Shown piece by piece: positions 38,376-50,560 of a stretch of 64,000 nt of DNA; position 1 is the first letter of the stretch; each line of letters starts with the position of its first letter. The stretch is from Zeus faber. Its lineage: Eukaryota; Chordata; Actinopteri; Zeiformes; Zeidae. A model generated the notes under the pieces. It made no database searches. It was not told where the DNA came from and worked only from the letters and a program-made list of their open reading frames with translations. Location of the stretch: positions 3,895,001-3,959,000 of the forward strand of contig OY482861.1 of NCBI GenBank assembly GCA_960531495.1, read 5' to 3'. The position numbers and the translations under genes were made by a program.

Positions 38376-40088
38376 AGAGCAAATCATTCTCAACAAAGAT
38401 AGAAGTGTGAAAGTTGGCGGCAAGCTGCAGAGTCTATACTAAAAGTTTACCAAAGGACAAGTGTTTACATTCTCATATACCAGAAATGGCAATTCTAGAG
38501 GAGGCGGAAGAGGCTGGCTAGGATACCAAGGGCACAAACATTTCTAAATGTCTCCAGGGAAGGATGACGGTGGTGGTTTTCAGAAACTTGGTGCTAGGTC
38601 AAAGAAGAAAAGAACACATTGAATGCTGTACATGTAAAGGTTAGGATATCAGATGAGCAGGCAATACCTCCTGCCTAGCCAGACCAACTGTACACTCGCC
38701 AGATGCAATGCATGGATAATCCGGCCCTGCGTAAAACCCTTAAACTAAAGACGCCTGTTGACAGACTCGGATTAAAGTTAACCTTTACAGTGTTCTTTAA
38801 GTGGCCTTTACAGAACACCGAGGGAACCAGTGAAATCATCCAAGGAAGACATTGCAGGGGTGATCATCCTTCAACAAACACTTTGCATTCTCCTGTAAAG
38901 ATGAAGATCTGGGTCAGGGAACATGAGCCCGAAGAAGGGCTGACAACAGCTAAGGTACTGGTCATTACCTCAAGGTTATGGAACTGCCAGAGAATTTTTT
39001 TATGAAAATAGTAGTGGCGTAGCTAAACAAAGCTCCAGACTTGGGGCCTGTAAAAAACTGGGTCTCGGCTTTGCGCTCTTACCTTATAGGATCGTCGTTG
39101 AAATATTTAGGCCAAAGTCTATGAATAATCGTGGTCAAACAGATTCATGTCAAGGCCTGCGAATTATTGCAGTCGAAAAGATTCAAGGCTGAGGCCTGTG
39201 AAGAAGGAAGCCTGGATCTCAGTCCGGCGCTCTTATCTTTTCTGACCTTCAAAAACTTGGAAAGAAATCACTGGAACACAACAGAATCTGAAGCATACAA
39301 GTTCGATTGCGTATCAGAATAAGACACAAGACACAACAGCAAAACTCGGATGAGGCTTCACGAAACCTGACCTGCTTTTTTTCTTTGTTCTCATATTTTT
39401 ATAGTCAGTCAAGTCATGAGAAATCTATTTTAAGCCACTTGTAGTCCTAAACCTTTGTTCACTTGTCCTCTGATGTCACTTCTCAGCCAGCCAATGACAG
39501 CCTTCTTTGCTGAAACCCTGCTTCTCTCGAAGATGGCGTTAATTTGTAGTTTTCTACTGACAGCCGGTATCCAAAACAAAAAAACAAAAAAAAATATTCT
39601 GCTGACTTTTCAGTCAAGCCTTGTCCCTTACGTGACCTCGGGAGATAGTGCCCCCTATTGGTCATACGATGTACTAGACTTTGACTCCATCTGGTGGTTT
39701 ATAAAGTGTACTACTACGTTTTTTTTAAAGGACAGTTTATATACTGTATTCATTTTGGTTGTTATCGCATCAGATTTAGTAGAACATTGTGAGGGAAAAA
39801 TGATTACGATCAACCATTTTGAATGAGGACAAAGGCCTCTACGTCCAAAAGGGGGTTTGAAAACATTTGTCTGTCTTCCCAGGAACCCCCCCCAGAGTTA
39901 TGTAAAGAGAAATGTTTTGCTCCTACAATGTCAATTCCAATATGAAAAGAATTCGATCACACTTGCCTGTTTACCTTCTATGGAGATGAGGGACACTCCT
40001 GGGGAACTACATTGTCATGCAACACCCATTCTTTTCAGGTCAAGGTTGCAAGTACCTGTTATTTACATTCTAGGAAGGGGGGGCACCC
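38376..40088. other. Unassigned flank between LINE and ERV2
   Basis: A few open stretches of 60-123 codons, none with a family signature I can name. I see nothing I would call a gene. Confidence 0.4.
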
Positions 40089-40090
40089 AG

Positions 40091-40364
40091 GAAGACGGTT
40101 AGGGGAGGAAGCACCCAGGAAGACAGTTAAGGGGGGAAAGGCAGACTTGTCGGAGACCTCTAACCCAAACCACACCCTGTTTCTTCTGTATAAAGCCTCC
40201 TGTTTTTCTCTGTGATAGCAGATTGATCTGAGTGCTGCTTTGTAGCAGTACTGAATCTCTCTCTTTATTCTGCAGAATAAATGTCTTGAATATTCTCGGT
40301 TGTTGTTTTCTTGTAGCGGGCAGATTAACCTCACTGATCTTTGCAGAAGAATTTTTCCTTCACA
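40091..40364 (+). repeat. ERV2 5' LTR (5' border unresolved)
   Basis: TATAAA at 40189-40194, AATAAA at 40276-40281, ends TTCACA at 40364. A unit of about 27 bp (GAAGACGGTTAGGGGAGGAA and onward) repeats at its 5' side, with one unit more than in the 3' LTR. No TG start can be fixed, so the true border may lie further left. Confidence 0.8.
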
Positions 40365-40368
40365 GTTT

Positions 40369-40386
40369 TGGCGTCACAAACAGGAT
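40369..40386 (+). promoter_or_regulatory. ERV2 primer binding site, tRNA-Ser type
   Basis: TGGCGTCACAAACAGGAT. It fits the complement of a tRNA-Ser(CGA) 3' end with one mismatch (A for G at base 10). The tRNA sequence is recalled, not searched. Confidence 0.72.
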
Positions 40387-41766
40387 TTCTGCTTGCCTCT
40401 GTTGGACCTCTACATGCCCAGGCTGTGTGTACAACGGCAGGCATCCGAGAAGGAGTCGTCCGGACACGATTAGCAGATCCAGCAGAAACAACACGAAATT
40501 CCCGAACAAATTAAGGTGAGGACTAACTGAGATATTGTCGATCGAGACGATCGAAGTAGAAGCTATTGTTTGTAAAATAGCCCTGAGTAATTGATGGTTT
40601 TTACTCAGAAACCATACCCCTCACATAGACGTATGGCCTGTTAGGTGCGACGTAATCAGGAAGGGTAGTGGATATATCGGTCTACGAAACCGTGGACGTG
40701 GCCAATATTGTATCGATCAAAGGATCGTGTGGGGTTTTTTTTCGTTTTTTTGGGGTTATTTTATTTTTGATATATATACTTCTATTTCTTTATTTTATTT
40801 TTATTTTTATAATATTTCCACATTACTGAATACATAATGTTATAGGACATTGTTTCCCTCTAGTAAAAGTGTTGAGGATAGATGATAAACACCTGGTGTT
40901 GTAAAAATTAAAATAATAATAATAATAACAGAGAGAGCCATTTCTGTTGGTCGTGCGGTGTAAGGGGCACAGTTTGGCATCCATTTCCTGTTGGTCGTGC
41001 GATGTAAGGGGCACAGGTTTTGGAAATCAGCTCTCATGTAATATAGATAAAATACAATAATAACAATTATTATTGGAATATTTTTGAAGTATTGTCTTTT
41101 GTGTTTATCCTTATCCTCGTGCTTATTTTTTTCTTATTATTACATTAGTCTTATTATTATTTATTTATTTATTTTTTTCTCTTTTCCCTCTCATGGCTTA
41201 CTTTTAGAATTAGCCTTATGAAGTTGGATAAAATAGAGGAAAATCGTAGTTCGACGGCCCATTGTGTGTTTTGTTGTTTGTTGAATTTTCACCAGATATT
41301 CCAAGAAGTTTTTTGTTTGTGTTTACTTTTGTATTTACTCCATTATCAGTAATATACTTCCACATGAGTCCTTTGTGATCCAATCGGTGTCTGGACCATT
41401 TTGAACGCCTAACCGATGGACCACTCTGGAACACGTATGAATGAAATGAGTTCGGAGTGATTTTTTCAGTAAGGTATGCTAGCTACTTGGCTGTGAAAAA
41501 TCACAATGAAACAAGCGAATGCATAAACGCAGTAAGCGTGTATGAATGTTGTACATGACCTGATGAACTACCACACACATAAGTCCTTGATGAAATAGTA
41601 GTGTGATAGATCTAAATATATCTGGTAAATTGCTGAAAGAACACTACAAGGTTAATTTATATAAATATTCTGAACATCTGAAAGTGTGATAGTGACGTTT
41701 TTTCTATTGTTTTTTCTTTTTCTTTTGTTCTCTCTCTATCTTATCCGGATCATTTCGCACGCTGAA
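40387..41766 (+). other. ERV2 leader
   Basis: Untranslated region of about 1.4 kb. The first 125 bases match the provirus C leader. It contains ATTTT- and AATAAT-rich tracts. The last 93 bases (41674-41766) are open in frame with gag and encode a hydrophobic segment. Confidence 0.7.
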
Positions 41767-43422
41767 ATGGGAGCATTCTGGGCAAAAACCACTCCGAGAA
41801 GAGAGTGGATCGGTCCGGCGAAATGCATGGTCAACAAACATGGAAGTGACACGGTACAACAATTACAAGTATGGGAAAAACTAGGTTTTCCTCATAACGG
41901 TAGTTTTAGTTTAAACCAGCTCCAACGATTGAAGGAGAAATTGGAATGTTACGAAAAGGCAGACAGTAAAAGAAAAGTAGATTGGAAGGCGTATGCTACA
42001 TGGGTTGGGGAAGCACACAATAGGGAAACAAAAGAGAAACAAGGTGATACCACTCATCAGATGGTAAATGTTCCGGGGCCACACAGGATTGATCCACTCT
42101 TGGATCACCCACCACCCTATTCACGACCAGAAGCTCAAATTCCACCAGCCCAGGGTTTACAACACGTCCCGGGGGATGGGCCCCAAAATCCAACGGTTCC
42201 CACCTTTCTTAAAGACAACAAATCTCTTTATCCATCAGTGCTTGAGCTACAGTCTTGTTCCTCCGAAGGCTCTTCAACCAGTTCATCTATTCTGTCTTCC
42301 CCGAGTTCTTCTTCACCTTCTCCCCAGGACATCCAAAGTGAACACGGAAAGAAGGACAGAGAACACTCCTCACCTGTTGCTCACCACACCAGAAGCAAAT
42401 TGGGACCGATGTTCCAGTGCCCTATCGTTCATTCTAACCTAATGGAAAAAACAGAGCTTGTTCTCCCCATGGTAGAATGCCCTAATCCCCAAGCCGGTGG
42501 AAATCCAGTCCTAGTCTACCGACCGTGGAAAGTACAGGAGATGGCCCTGGTGATGGGACATCTTCCTGCAGTTACTGGAAATGGAGAAGAGTATACGACT
42601 GCCATCCGACGGTTAGTACAACAGCACCGTCCGACATCATATGAGTCACAACAAATCTTCATGAAAGGGTTAGGATTGGGATGGCAAGATGTAAATGCAG
42701 GATGGGATGACATTGTGGGTTATGATCCAGCTGTTGGCTCTCCATATATGCTACAGCTTGAACTGATACTAGGCCGTATTATTGCAATTTACCCCTCCAT
42801 CATGATGTGGGACAAGATGAGATCTTGTAGAAAAAAAGAAGACGAAAACTTGGACGACTACTTGGAACGACTTGTACGTGTCTTCAATCAACATAGTGGT
42901 TTAAGGCGGCCCCCCGGAGATGCTGATAGCCCATATGAGCAACAACTAAAGAATGCCCTTGTAGAAGGTCTTCTCCCAGAGATCAGAAAGATGGCCTGCA
43001 CCACATGTATAGGGTATGAGGGCGTTCGGCTTGCCGAATTTAAACGCCACGTGCTTCATGCTATATCCTGCTATAACAAACAAAAAGCAGCAAAACATGT
43101 CCGCCGCATAATGGCTGCTGATAACTTGCAAATGGCTCAACTATCTTTCTATGAGAGGAACCAACGAGGCCATGGAAGGAGACGAGGACGAGGAAGACCA
43201 GGCAGACGAGAAAATACGACAGGCCGAGGAAGACCCGTATACGACAATGACCGTATGTTCGTATGCTACTACTGCAACGAACATGGGCATTATGCCCATT
43301 CCTGTCCTAACAAACCCAACAGGGAGAAAGGTGACTGGAACAAGGACGAGGTGTCTGTTCGTTTTCCACAAGGGAACGGACAAAGTGGCCGTGACAAGTA
43401 CCAAGGACGCCATCAACAATGA
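41767..43422 (+). CDS. gag: ERV2 gag polyprotein
   Basis: 551 residues, uninterrupted. The ATG at 41767 gives MGAFWAK, a Gly-2 start fitting N-myristoylation of matrix. Order: matrix (about residues 1-110), a Pro/Ser-rich linker with PPPYS (a late-domain-type PPPY near residue 115), capsid (about 240-440, with QIFMKGLGLGWQDV and a major-homology-like DDYLERLVRVFNQH), an Arg-rich run and one CCHC knuckle CYYCNEHGHYAHSC (residues 500-513). Gag assembles the core. The frame is open upstream to 41674, which could give a longer N-terminus from a non-AUG codon. Confidence 0.9.
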   Translation: MGAFWAKTTPRREWIGPAKCMVNKHGSDTVQQLQVWEKLGFPHNGSFSLNQLQRLKEKLECYEKADSKRKVDWKAYATWVGEAHNRETKEKQGDTTHQMVNVPGPHRIDPLLDHPPPYSRPEAQIPPAQGLQHVPGDGPQNPTVPTFLKDNKSLYPSVLELQSCSSEGSSTSSSILSSPSSSSPSPQDIQSEHGKKDREHSSPVAHHTRSKLGPMFQCPIVHSNLMEKTELVLPMVECPNPQAGGNPVLVYRPWKVQEMALVMGHLPAVTGNGEEYTTAIRRLVQQHRPTSYESQQIFMKGLGLGWQDVNAGWDDIVGYDPAVGSPYMLQLELILGRIIAIYPSIMMWDKMRSCRKKEDENLDDYLERLVRVFNQHSGLRRPPGDADSPYEQQLKNALVEGLLPEIRKMACTTCIGYEGVRLAEFKRHVLHAISCYNKQKAAKHVRRIMAADNLQMAQLSFYERNQRGHGRRRGRGRPGRRENTTGRGRPVYDNDRMFVCYYCNEHGHYAHSCPNKPNREKGDWNKDEVSVRFPQGNGQSGRDKYQGRHQQ

Positions 43423-43468
43423 CGGTGTCAGGGGGCAGGAAAAGATGATAGCCCCAGCCCCGACATAA

Positions 43469-44221
43469 TCAATCAATCAGTCAATCGATCCTGATTTAGA
43501 TGATACATTCATCCTCCCTGTTTTCTCTCAGCTTCCGTCCCCAGCCGATGAACGACCAACCATTATTCTCCACATAAATGGTGAGCCAATCCCATTCCTC
43601 GTTGACTCCGGTGCAAGGTACTCAGTGTTATGCGCTAACAAACTTAAATCGAATCCACCATTATCGGGACGCTCGACGGCTGTCATGGGAGTGGCAGGAC
43701 TGAGATTGATGGAAAGTTTCACTGTACCCTTGGAAGTAGTGGACAATGAAGATGAAGCTAACTCTATAACATTCCGTCACAATTTCATACTCTCCAACTG
43801 CTGCCCTGTTCACCTGTGTGGCCGGGAACTAATGTGTTTGTGAGGCATCGTCATCGAGTGCACAGAAAATGGGCTTAAAATCTTGCGTGTTAGGAAGGAT
43901 ACAGAATGTTCTATGGTCCAACATGACCTTGGAACACCAGTTTATGCTTATGCATGGGATTTACAGCAAGGTGGTCCAAGTTCTATTAGTGATGAATTAA
44001 TAAGGAAAGCTCAAAAATTGTGGAAACACAACGGTGATTTTATGGACCCATCAGAACTGCATTGTACTGTTAGGATTAACAGTGAAGGGAAAGATAACGA
44101 ATTTGAAAAGATATGGTTTCAAGAAAGTCTTGCATGCCAATTGCTAACAGGAAAAGGAATTCTCTGCTCACCACAATATTGTGCGTTAACGGTCCATTTG
44201 AGATTGGCAAGTGCATCCTGA
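43469..44221 (+). pseudogene. pro: ERV2 protease and pol N-terminus, one stop
   Basis: Frame open from 43469, +1 relative to gag. The aspartic protease active site is FLVDSGARYSVL (GAC at 43604), with DSG in place of the commoner DTG. A TGA at 43841-43843 interrupts, and the same frame continues to 44221, where RT is already in another frame. The stop could be a mutation or a readthrough site; the viral family does use readthrough, but normally at the gag end. Confidence 0.8.
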
Positions 44222-47015
44222 CGGGAGTCGATATAGCCCAAAAAGTGATGTTTGTTTTTTTCCTTATCAATCCACCTTTACAGGTGTACGACCAATCCAT
44301 CTAATACCTGTTGTCACAACAAAAACAAATACAACAGAGATTTTTGCTCATTTTAATGCTGAGGAACACCCCGCATTAGAAGGGGTGCCAGAGATACTCT
44401 GGGCCAAAACCAAATATGATGTTGGACTAATGAAGGGGGCAACTCCCCTCGTAGTCACATCAAAATCTTCCTATCGACCGCATAAACCACAATATCCGTT
44501 GCGACCAGACGCCGTGTTAGGTATAACGCCAGTGTTTGAATCACTCTTAGAAGCAGGTATTGTTGCACCGTGTCCCTCATCTCCATGCAACACGCCGATA
44601 CTGCCTGTTAAGAAGGCGGATGGAGTCTCATGGCGTTTTGTTCAAGATTTGCGCGCTGTAAATGACGCTGTTCACCACAGAACACCTGTTGTTCCTAATC
44701 ACACTACGATTTTGTCTCAAGTCCCGAGTACATCAAAGTTTTTCACTGTTATTGACCTTGCAAATGCTTTCTTCAGCATCCCAGTAGACGACAACTCACA
44801 ATTTTGGTTCGCATTCACTTTTCAAGGAAAACGTTACACATGGACTCGCATGCCACAAGGTTATGCGGAGTCCCCAGCAGTGTTCTCCGCTGCATTAGGT
44901 GAGAATTTAGCTGTTTTTGAATTTCCGAATGGCAGCACATTGATCCAATATGTAGATGATTTACTGATCTGCTCGTTGGATGAACAATCATGTATCGCAG
45001 ATACCCGGGCCCTTCTAAGCTATTTGGCTGACAATGGTCACAAGGTTTCCAAAACAAAACTACAACTTGCACGAAAGAATGTTCATTATCTTGGTCATGA
45101 CATTTCATCACAGGGTCGCACCCAAGGCAACTCTAGAGTTGCCGCCATTTTGAAAATACCCAGACCAAGGACTAAAAGACAGGTGATGTCTTTTTTAGGT
45201 TGCTGTGGTTATTGTCGCTCTTGGATTGTGGATTATGCAATACTTGCCCAACCATTGTTAACAATGGCTCATAAAAAGGGGTTGTCATTATCGGATCAGG
45301 TAGACTGGAGCCCTGAAGCAGAGGAAAGCTTTGTTACTCTTAAACAAGCTCTTACATCTGCCCCATGTTTGGGCTTACCGGATATGACGCGGCCTTTCAC
45401 TCTGACAGAAGATGAGAAGGATGGTTTTATGTCTGCTGTATTGTTGCAATCCCATGGAGATAAATTACGTCCTGTTGCATATTACTCTCAGAAACTTGGT
45501 GCCGTGGCAAGCGGGTTACCTGCCTGTATGCGTGCGGTAAGTGCTGCATCTATAGCAGTGACTGCATCTTCCTCTCTTGTGGCCTACCGTCCACTTACTG
45601 TTTTGGTACCACATGCGGTAGCCTCGATCTTGCTACAAAGTAAAACGGCTCATTTCTCTCCCGCAACAGCTCTCCATCATCAACATGTGCTGCTCTCACT
45701 TCCACATGTCACCTTGAAACAATGTACCGTTCTCAATCCAGCCACTCTTCTCCCCACAGCTGACGATGGGGATCCACATGATTGTTTGGCGGCAATAGCC
45801 ATTATGGTTTCACCCTGCCCAGATCTTGCTACTGAAGCCTTGGTGAATTATGATATGGAACTTTTTGTGGACGGATCTGCACAAAGGTCACCGGCTGGTT
45901 ACCCACTCGTGGCATATTCAGTTGTATCAGAATTTGAGACCCTGGAATCTGCCAGGCTCCCTGGGCATCTTTCAGCCCAAGCTGCAGAATTGTTTGCACT
46001 ATCCCGCGCATGCATCCTTGCCAAAGGGAAAAGTGTAAATATTCATACTGACAGTCGTTATGCATTTGGTGTTGTACATGATTTTGGTGCCCTATGGCGC
46101 CACAGAGGGTTCTTAACCTCCGCTGGAAAATTCATTGCTAATGCTGACCTTGTGAAAAACCTCTTGCACGCCATTAACCTCCCATCTCAAGTTGCAATTT
46201 GCAAATGCGCTGCTCACAATAACGCCTCTGACCCCATATCTAAAGGTAACGCTCTGGCCGATGCAGCCGCCAAAGCCGCCGCTGTATCTAACACTGCTCG
46301 TGTTCTAACAATGGTCGTCTCTCCCGCAGATGAAGAGGACTCCGATGTTTTTTCTAATCTTTCTTCCCTCCAAAAACAGGCATCTCACTCTGAACTGTTG
46401 CTGTGGAAAACAAAAGGTTACTGCGACAAAAACATATGGTATGGTCCGGAGGGAAAACCATTTCTACCACGATTGCTTTTTCCCTATTTTGGATGTTTGA
46501 CACATGGTAAAGACCATGTGTCAAAAAGGGGGATGGTCAGGGAATTAAGTAAACACTATGAAATCCCAGGCTTCACAGTCTTTGCAAACAATTTTTGTAG
46601 AAAATGTGTTATTTGTGCACGGAACAACGCAGAGAGAGGTGTTTCCACCACCAGCTCTTCCCACCCTACTCCGAATGCTCCCTTCGAGCACCTCATGATG
46701 GATTTTATTGAGCTGACTCCCTGTCGTGGTAAGAAATATTGTTTGGTAATAATTGACATGTTCTCTAAATGGATCGAAGTGTTCCCATGTAAGACCAATG
46801 ATGCCCGTGCCGTGGCAAAAGCACTTCTGACCGAAATTATTCCACGCTGGGGGATCCCGGTGAAGGTAAGCTCAGATAATGGTCGTCACTTTGCAAATCA
46901 GGTATTGAAAGAACTCTCTGCTTATCTTGGGATCCAGATAAAGTTTCATTGCTCTTACCATCCACAAAGCAGTGGTGCGGTGGAAAGAGCAAATGGAATG
47001 ATAAAAAATAAATGA
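44211..47015 (+). pseudogene. pol: ERV2 pol: RT, RNase H and integrase core
   Basis: 934 codons open. The RT palm shows MPQGYAESPAVFSAALGENL and the active site YVDD (residues 247-250 from 44211). RNase H begins with FVDGSAQR (Asp 554), with TDSRYAFGVVHDFG further on. Integrase keeps a zinc-binding HHCC region (FCRKCVICARNN) and all three catalytic residues, Asp 831, Asp 889 and Glu 925, the D,D-35-E spacing. The frame starts after a shift from pro and ends at a TGA in an A-rich run near 47013, so the domains are whole but the gene is broken at both ends. Confidence 0.92.
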
Positions 47016-47016
47016 A

Positions 47017-47523
47017 ATGAAAACTATCGCTGAAACCAAACTCGATTGGGTTTCATGCCTGCCATTAGTAATGATGGGAATGCGAGGACAGTCACATGGT
47101 GTGACAGGCGTGTCCCCACATGAAGTACTGACCGGGAGGCCAATGCGATTAGGTTTGTCTCCCTCCGTTAAAGCCACAAATGAATTACATCACATTGATC
47201 AAGTAATGTTGTCATATTGTATGTCTCTCACCCAAGTGTTGAAGTCTGTGTGGTCCCAGGTCAAGGCAGCTCTACCCGTCCCACTTGAAGGACCACTACA
47301 CGACCTCCAACCAGGTGACTGGGTGTTGATCCGCGACTTCCGGAGGAAAAGCTGGAACTCCGCCAGATTCCTAGAACCGTTCCAAATCCTCCTCACCACC
47401 GCTGCGGCAGTTAAGGTGGCAGGACGACCAACATGGGTGCACGCATCCCATTGCAAGAAAGTCTGCAACCTTCCAGGGGACCAGATAAACAACGACAACG
47501 GAGAATCATCGGACGTTAACTGA
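47017..47523 (+). pseudogene. pol: ERV2 integrase C-terminal domain, frame-shifted
   Basis: 168 codons continuing pol one frame on. It contains GVTGVSPHEVLTGRPMRLG and the DNA-binding module DWVLIRDFRRKSWNSARF, ending ATWVHASHC-like (RPTWVHASHCKKV). The break from the preceding frame lies in AATAAATGAAATGAAAA near 47005-47025. Confidence 0.88.
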
Positions 47524-47576
47524 GATCACGATCCTTGCGGGATATGTGCTAGTAACCTCGGTCCCGTGAAGAGGAT

Positions 47577-49132
47577 ATGCCACTACAGTATTTCCACTTG
47601 AAAAGAATGGTGCCCCATCACCAGGGAAAGGTTGGTCACGTCTGTGTAATCATCTTTCTCATGATGATTGCCATCGTCCTGTTTATCATCCAACCCTGGA
47701 ACACAGTTCCACAGCGAAACCTAAATAATAGCCACTTTCATTCACGTCAGGTAAAAAAGAGTGCCAAGTGAGAAATGAACGTTCTGTCACTAACACAGTC
47801 CACCCATGGTTAAATGTTGACTCCACTGGACATTCATTTCAACAAAATATGTGGTGGAGATTTTTAAATCACTCAGTTAAAGAAGAGTATGGTGCAAATC
47901 ATTCCTGTTATGTATGTAGCAAAATGCCTCACTCGGTGCAAGCACCATTCCTCCTCTCACCTATATCAACATCATGGGAAGAATCTAGGTGTTTATCATG
48001 GGCTACAAATTTTCCAATTTATATTAATTTGACTGACCTTATATATAATCATATAGATAAAGGTACGACACATTCTGTTGAGATGAAGCAAAACGGTGAA
48101 CTGATAAAGGTATTCCACTATAATCGTTCTGTAGGACAATCAAATTGCACTAATGTATGGAAAAGATTGGCTACTACTCTAACTGTTGCTCTAGCCTCCT
48201 TAATTACAGTCCATCCACGTGCTGGAGTTATTCACCCCTTGTGTTTTCAATCCATTTGTTCCGATAGAAGAAGTAACTGTTACCCTGGAATTCCAGTAGG
48301 GATAACCACAGCATGTAATCAAACTCAGGTAATTTATACAACGGGACAAGTAACAATTCCTGATATTTATTGGTTATGTGGACACATGGCGTATGCAAGT
48401 CTGCCCAGGAACTGGGCTGGCATTTGCACACCAGTTATGCTAGATATGCCAATTTACATGTATAATCTAACCAAGACCCATCGAGATGTGCATGTAAGAC
48501 GATCAGGAACATATATGTCCGTGACATCGGTTCCAACTGAGTATAGGATTGTAGGTGGAGCAGAACAATTTTTTACGTCTATATTAGCACCCGTAGGTAC
48601 ATCTACAGCTTTTAAGTGGTTAAATATAATACATTATAGGTTGTTACTGTTCATTAATACAACTATCTTAGCAGAATAAGCTGTTAAACAAGAATTAACT
48701 TCAATCCGTTTGATAGTTCTCCAGAATCGTATGATACTAGACATAATGAGTGCTGCTCAAGGAGGTGTATGTGCCATGATAGGTGAGTCATGCTGTACAT
48801 ACATTCCTGCAAATGATGTAGAATCAGGAAATTTGTCTTTAGCCATACAAGCTATGAAAGAGTTACGTAATGATTTAATGAAAGATCAAGCTAACACTTG
48901 GGACCCTTTTGCTTGGCTAAGAAATGCACTGGGGCCATGGATTTCTACGATCATAAAGATATTGATACCTGTAGTGGTAATGTGTTTAATGCTATGTTGC
49001 TGTCTAACATGTATAGTACCTATCCTTCGTAAAATGATTGTTAATATGGTGACAGGACAGTTTGTCTCCATACCAGCAGATGAGTGGAACCCACCTTTTA
49101 ATAACGAACAGGTTGAGACACTGAGATGCTAA
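47577..49132 (+). pseudogene. env: ERV2 envelope glycoprotein gene
   Basis: The first part (47577-47771) has a membrane-type leader (VCVIIFLMMIAIVLFII). A surface-subunit-like part (47768-48679) follows in another frame, with 14 or so cysteines, a CYVC motif and several N-x-S/T sites. A TAA at 48677-48679 splits it from the transmembrane subunit in the same frame (to 49132): a heptad-like region with CAMIGESCC (C-x6-CC), a membrane span (IIKILIPVVVMCLMLCC) and a tail. Gamma-type Env mediates entry; with a frame change and a stop this one cannot be made whole. Confidence 0.88.
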
Positions 49133-49360
49133 AATATGGAGCTGTTTTGTGTTTTTGTTTTGTCGTTACTTATAGCATGTGTTAATCATTACGCTTTTAT
49201 TTTCATTATGTGATTCATGACTATTTTCTTTTGTGTGTTTTCTAGTTAGAATTTTAAATGGCCACACAGGACTTTTCCTCTCTATGACCAGGGTTTTTTT
49301 GTCCTGTGCGTTGTCATAGTATAGAAGATAACCCTTACTGTTCTTTTACTTTTCTCCAGC

Positions 49361-49634
49361 CAAGACAGTTAGGGGAGGAGGCACCCAGGAAGACAGTTAA
49401 GGGGGGAAAGGCAGACTTGTCGGAGACCTCTAACCCAAACCACACCCTGTTTCTTCTGTATAAAGCCTCCTGTTTTTCTCTGTGATAGCAGATTGATCCG
49501 AGCACTGCTTTGTAGCAGTACTGAATCTCTCTCTTTATTCTGCAGAATAAATGTATTGAATATTCTCGGTTGTTGTTTTCTTGTAGCGGGCAGATTAACC
49601 TCACTGATCTTTGCAGAAGAATTTTTCCTTCACA
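49361..49634 (+). repeat. ERV2 3' LTR
   Basis: Matches 40091-40364 at a constant offset of 9270 with no gap and about 6 substitutions. It ends TTCACA. I cannot identify a target duplication because the left border is unclear. Confidence 0.85.
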
Positions 49635-50560
49635 ACATATTGTATGTTTTTATATGGGGTAACTAAATTTAACCATAACAGGTTATTAATTAAACCACAA
49701 CAGTAGCACATGAGGTTCTGCATGCTGCTGACCCTCTACACAAAGTATCTGATCAGAGTAGAAAAAAGCATTAGCCAGGCAAAGTGCAACAATGAAGGAC
49801 TTGATTTGCTACCACAGTTTGCAGCCATGTCATTGGGCCTCAATCTGTCCCTTAATAGGGACCTCTGTTTCAAGTTCTTGCTACTGTATATTGCTACATC
49901 CACCCCAACCTAAGTACCAGAAACTGGCACAGAACCTGAAAATAAGATAGTCCTTACATCAGCTACAGGTAATGGTCATCAAGTGCACTGCAAGATACCA
50001 TGCTCCGTGATTCTACTCCCCCATTCCTTTGTTTCTCTTGTTAACCTTAACTATAGTCATTCAACAGAGTAGGGACATCACTGTAACTCCTTCCAATGAT
50101 CACAAGCATAGCTTATCTTTAGTTTAAATATTAGGATCACAGTCAGAATCATCACCATCATGAATAGAGCACAAAAAAGAAATACAGATCTCACATTCAA
50201 CTCAGTTTGTTGTCTTTGTCTTGTTATGAGTGAATGACAAACTCTTGGCTTAATAGCGATCTTATATATGAGCGAATCTAACAAAATGGTTCAAATTCAG
50301 GGTTGGAATTAATTTGAAATTGAAATTACCTTTGACCTTGCATATATTTCACCATATCTAAGGCACACATTTCTAGTAAAAGTACAGTCAATTTTCATGT
50401 TGCATTTTCATAATTTTCTTCAATGTCTCTTTGACATGCTATGAATGTATCATAAAAAGGAATACATTCACCCTTTTTTTCCATCCACCATGTTACATTT
50501 TTTTAAATGTATCTTGAATATTTGCACAGCTAAGTTAATAAAAAGGAATATTTTAACAGA
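49635..50560. other. Flank of ERV2, nothing recognised
   Basis: AT-rich sequence without a gene or repeat I can name. Confidence 0.4.

Larger units (their letters stand above)
40091..49634 (+). mobile_element. ERV2: near-complete gamma-type endogenous retrovirus
   Basis: LTR, primer site, long leader, gag, pro, pol, env and 3' LTR are in canonical order. Over the 266 positions that align without gaps plus the adjoining bases, the LTRs differ at about 6 sites, so insertion is recent compared with the other elements here. Lesions I can see are a TGA between pro and RT, frame changes in pol, and a TAA between the env subunits. It is related to provirus C in leader, pol and env but has a different U3. 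Confidence 0.93.

Noticed and set aside
38703..39322. Open frames of 100 and 63 codons between the LINE and ERV2
   Set aside because: No recognisable domain and no splice or promoter context.
43841..43843. Readthrough stop between ERV2 protease and RT
   Set aside because: A TGA in this place is more simply a mutation; no gag-pol readthrough context is evident, so it is only noted in the gene entry.
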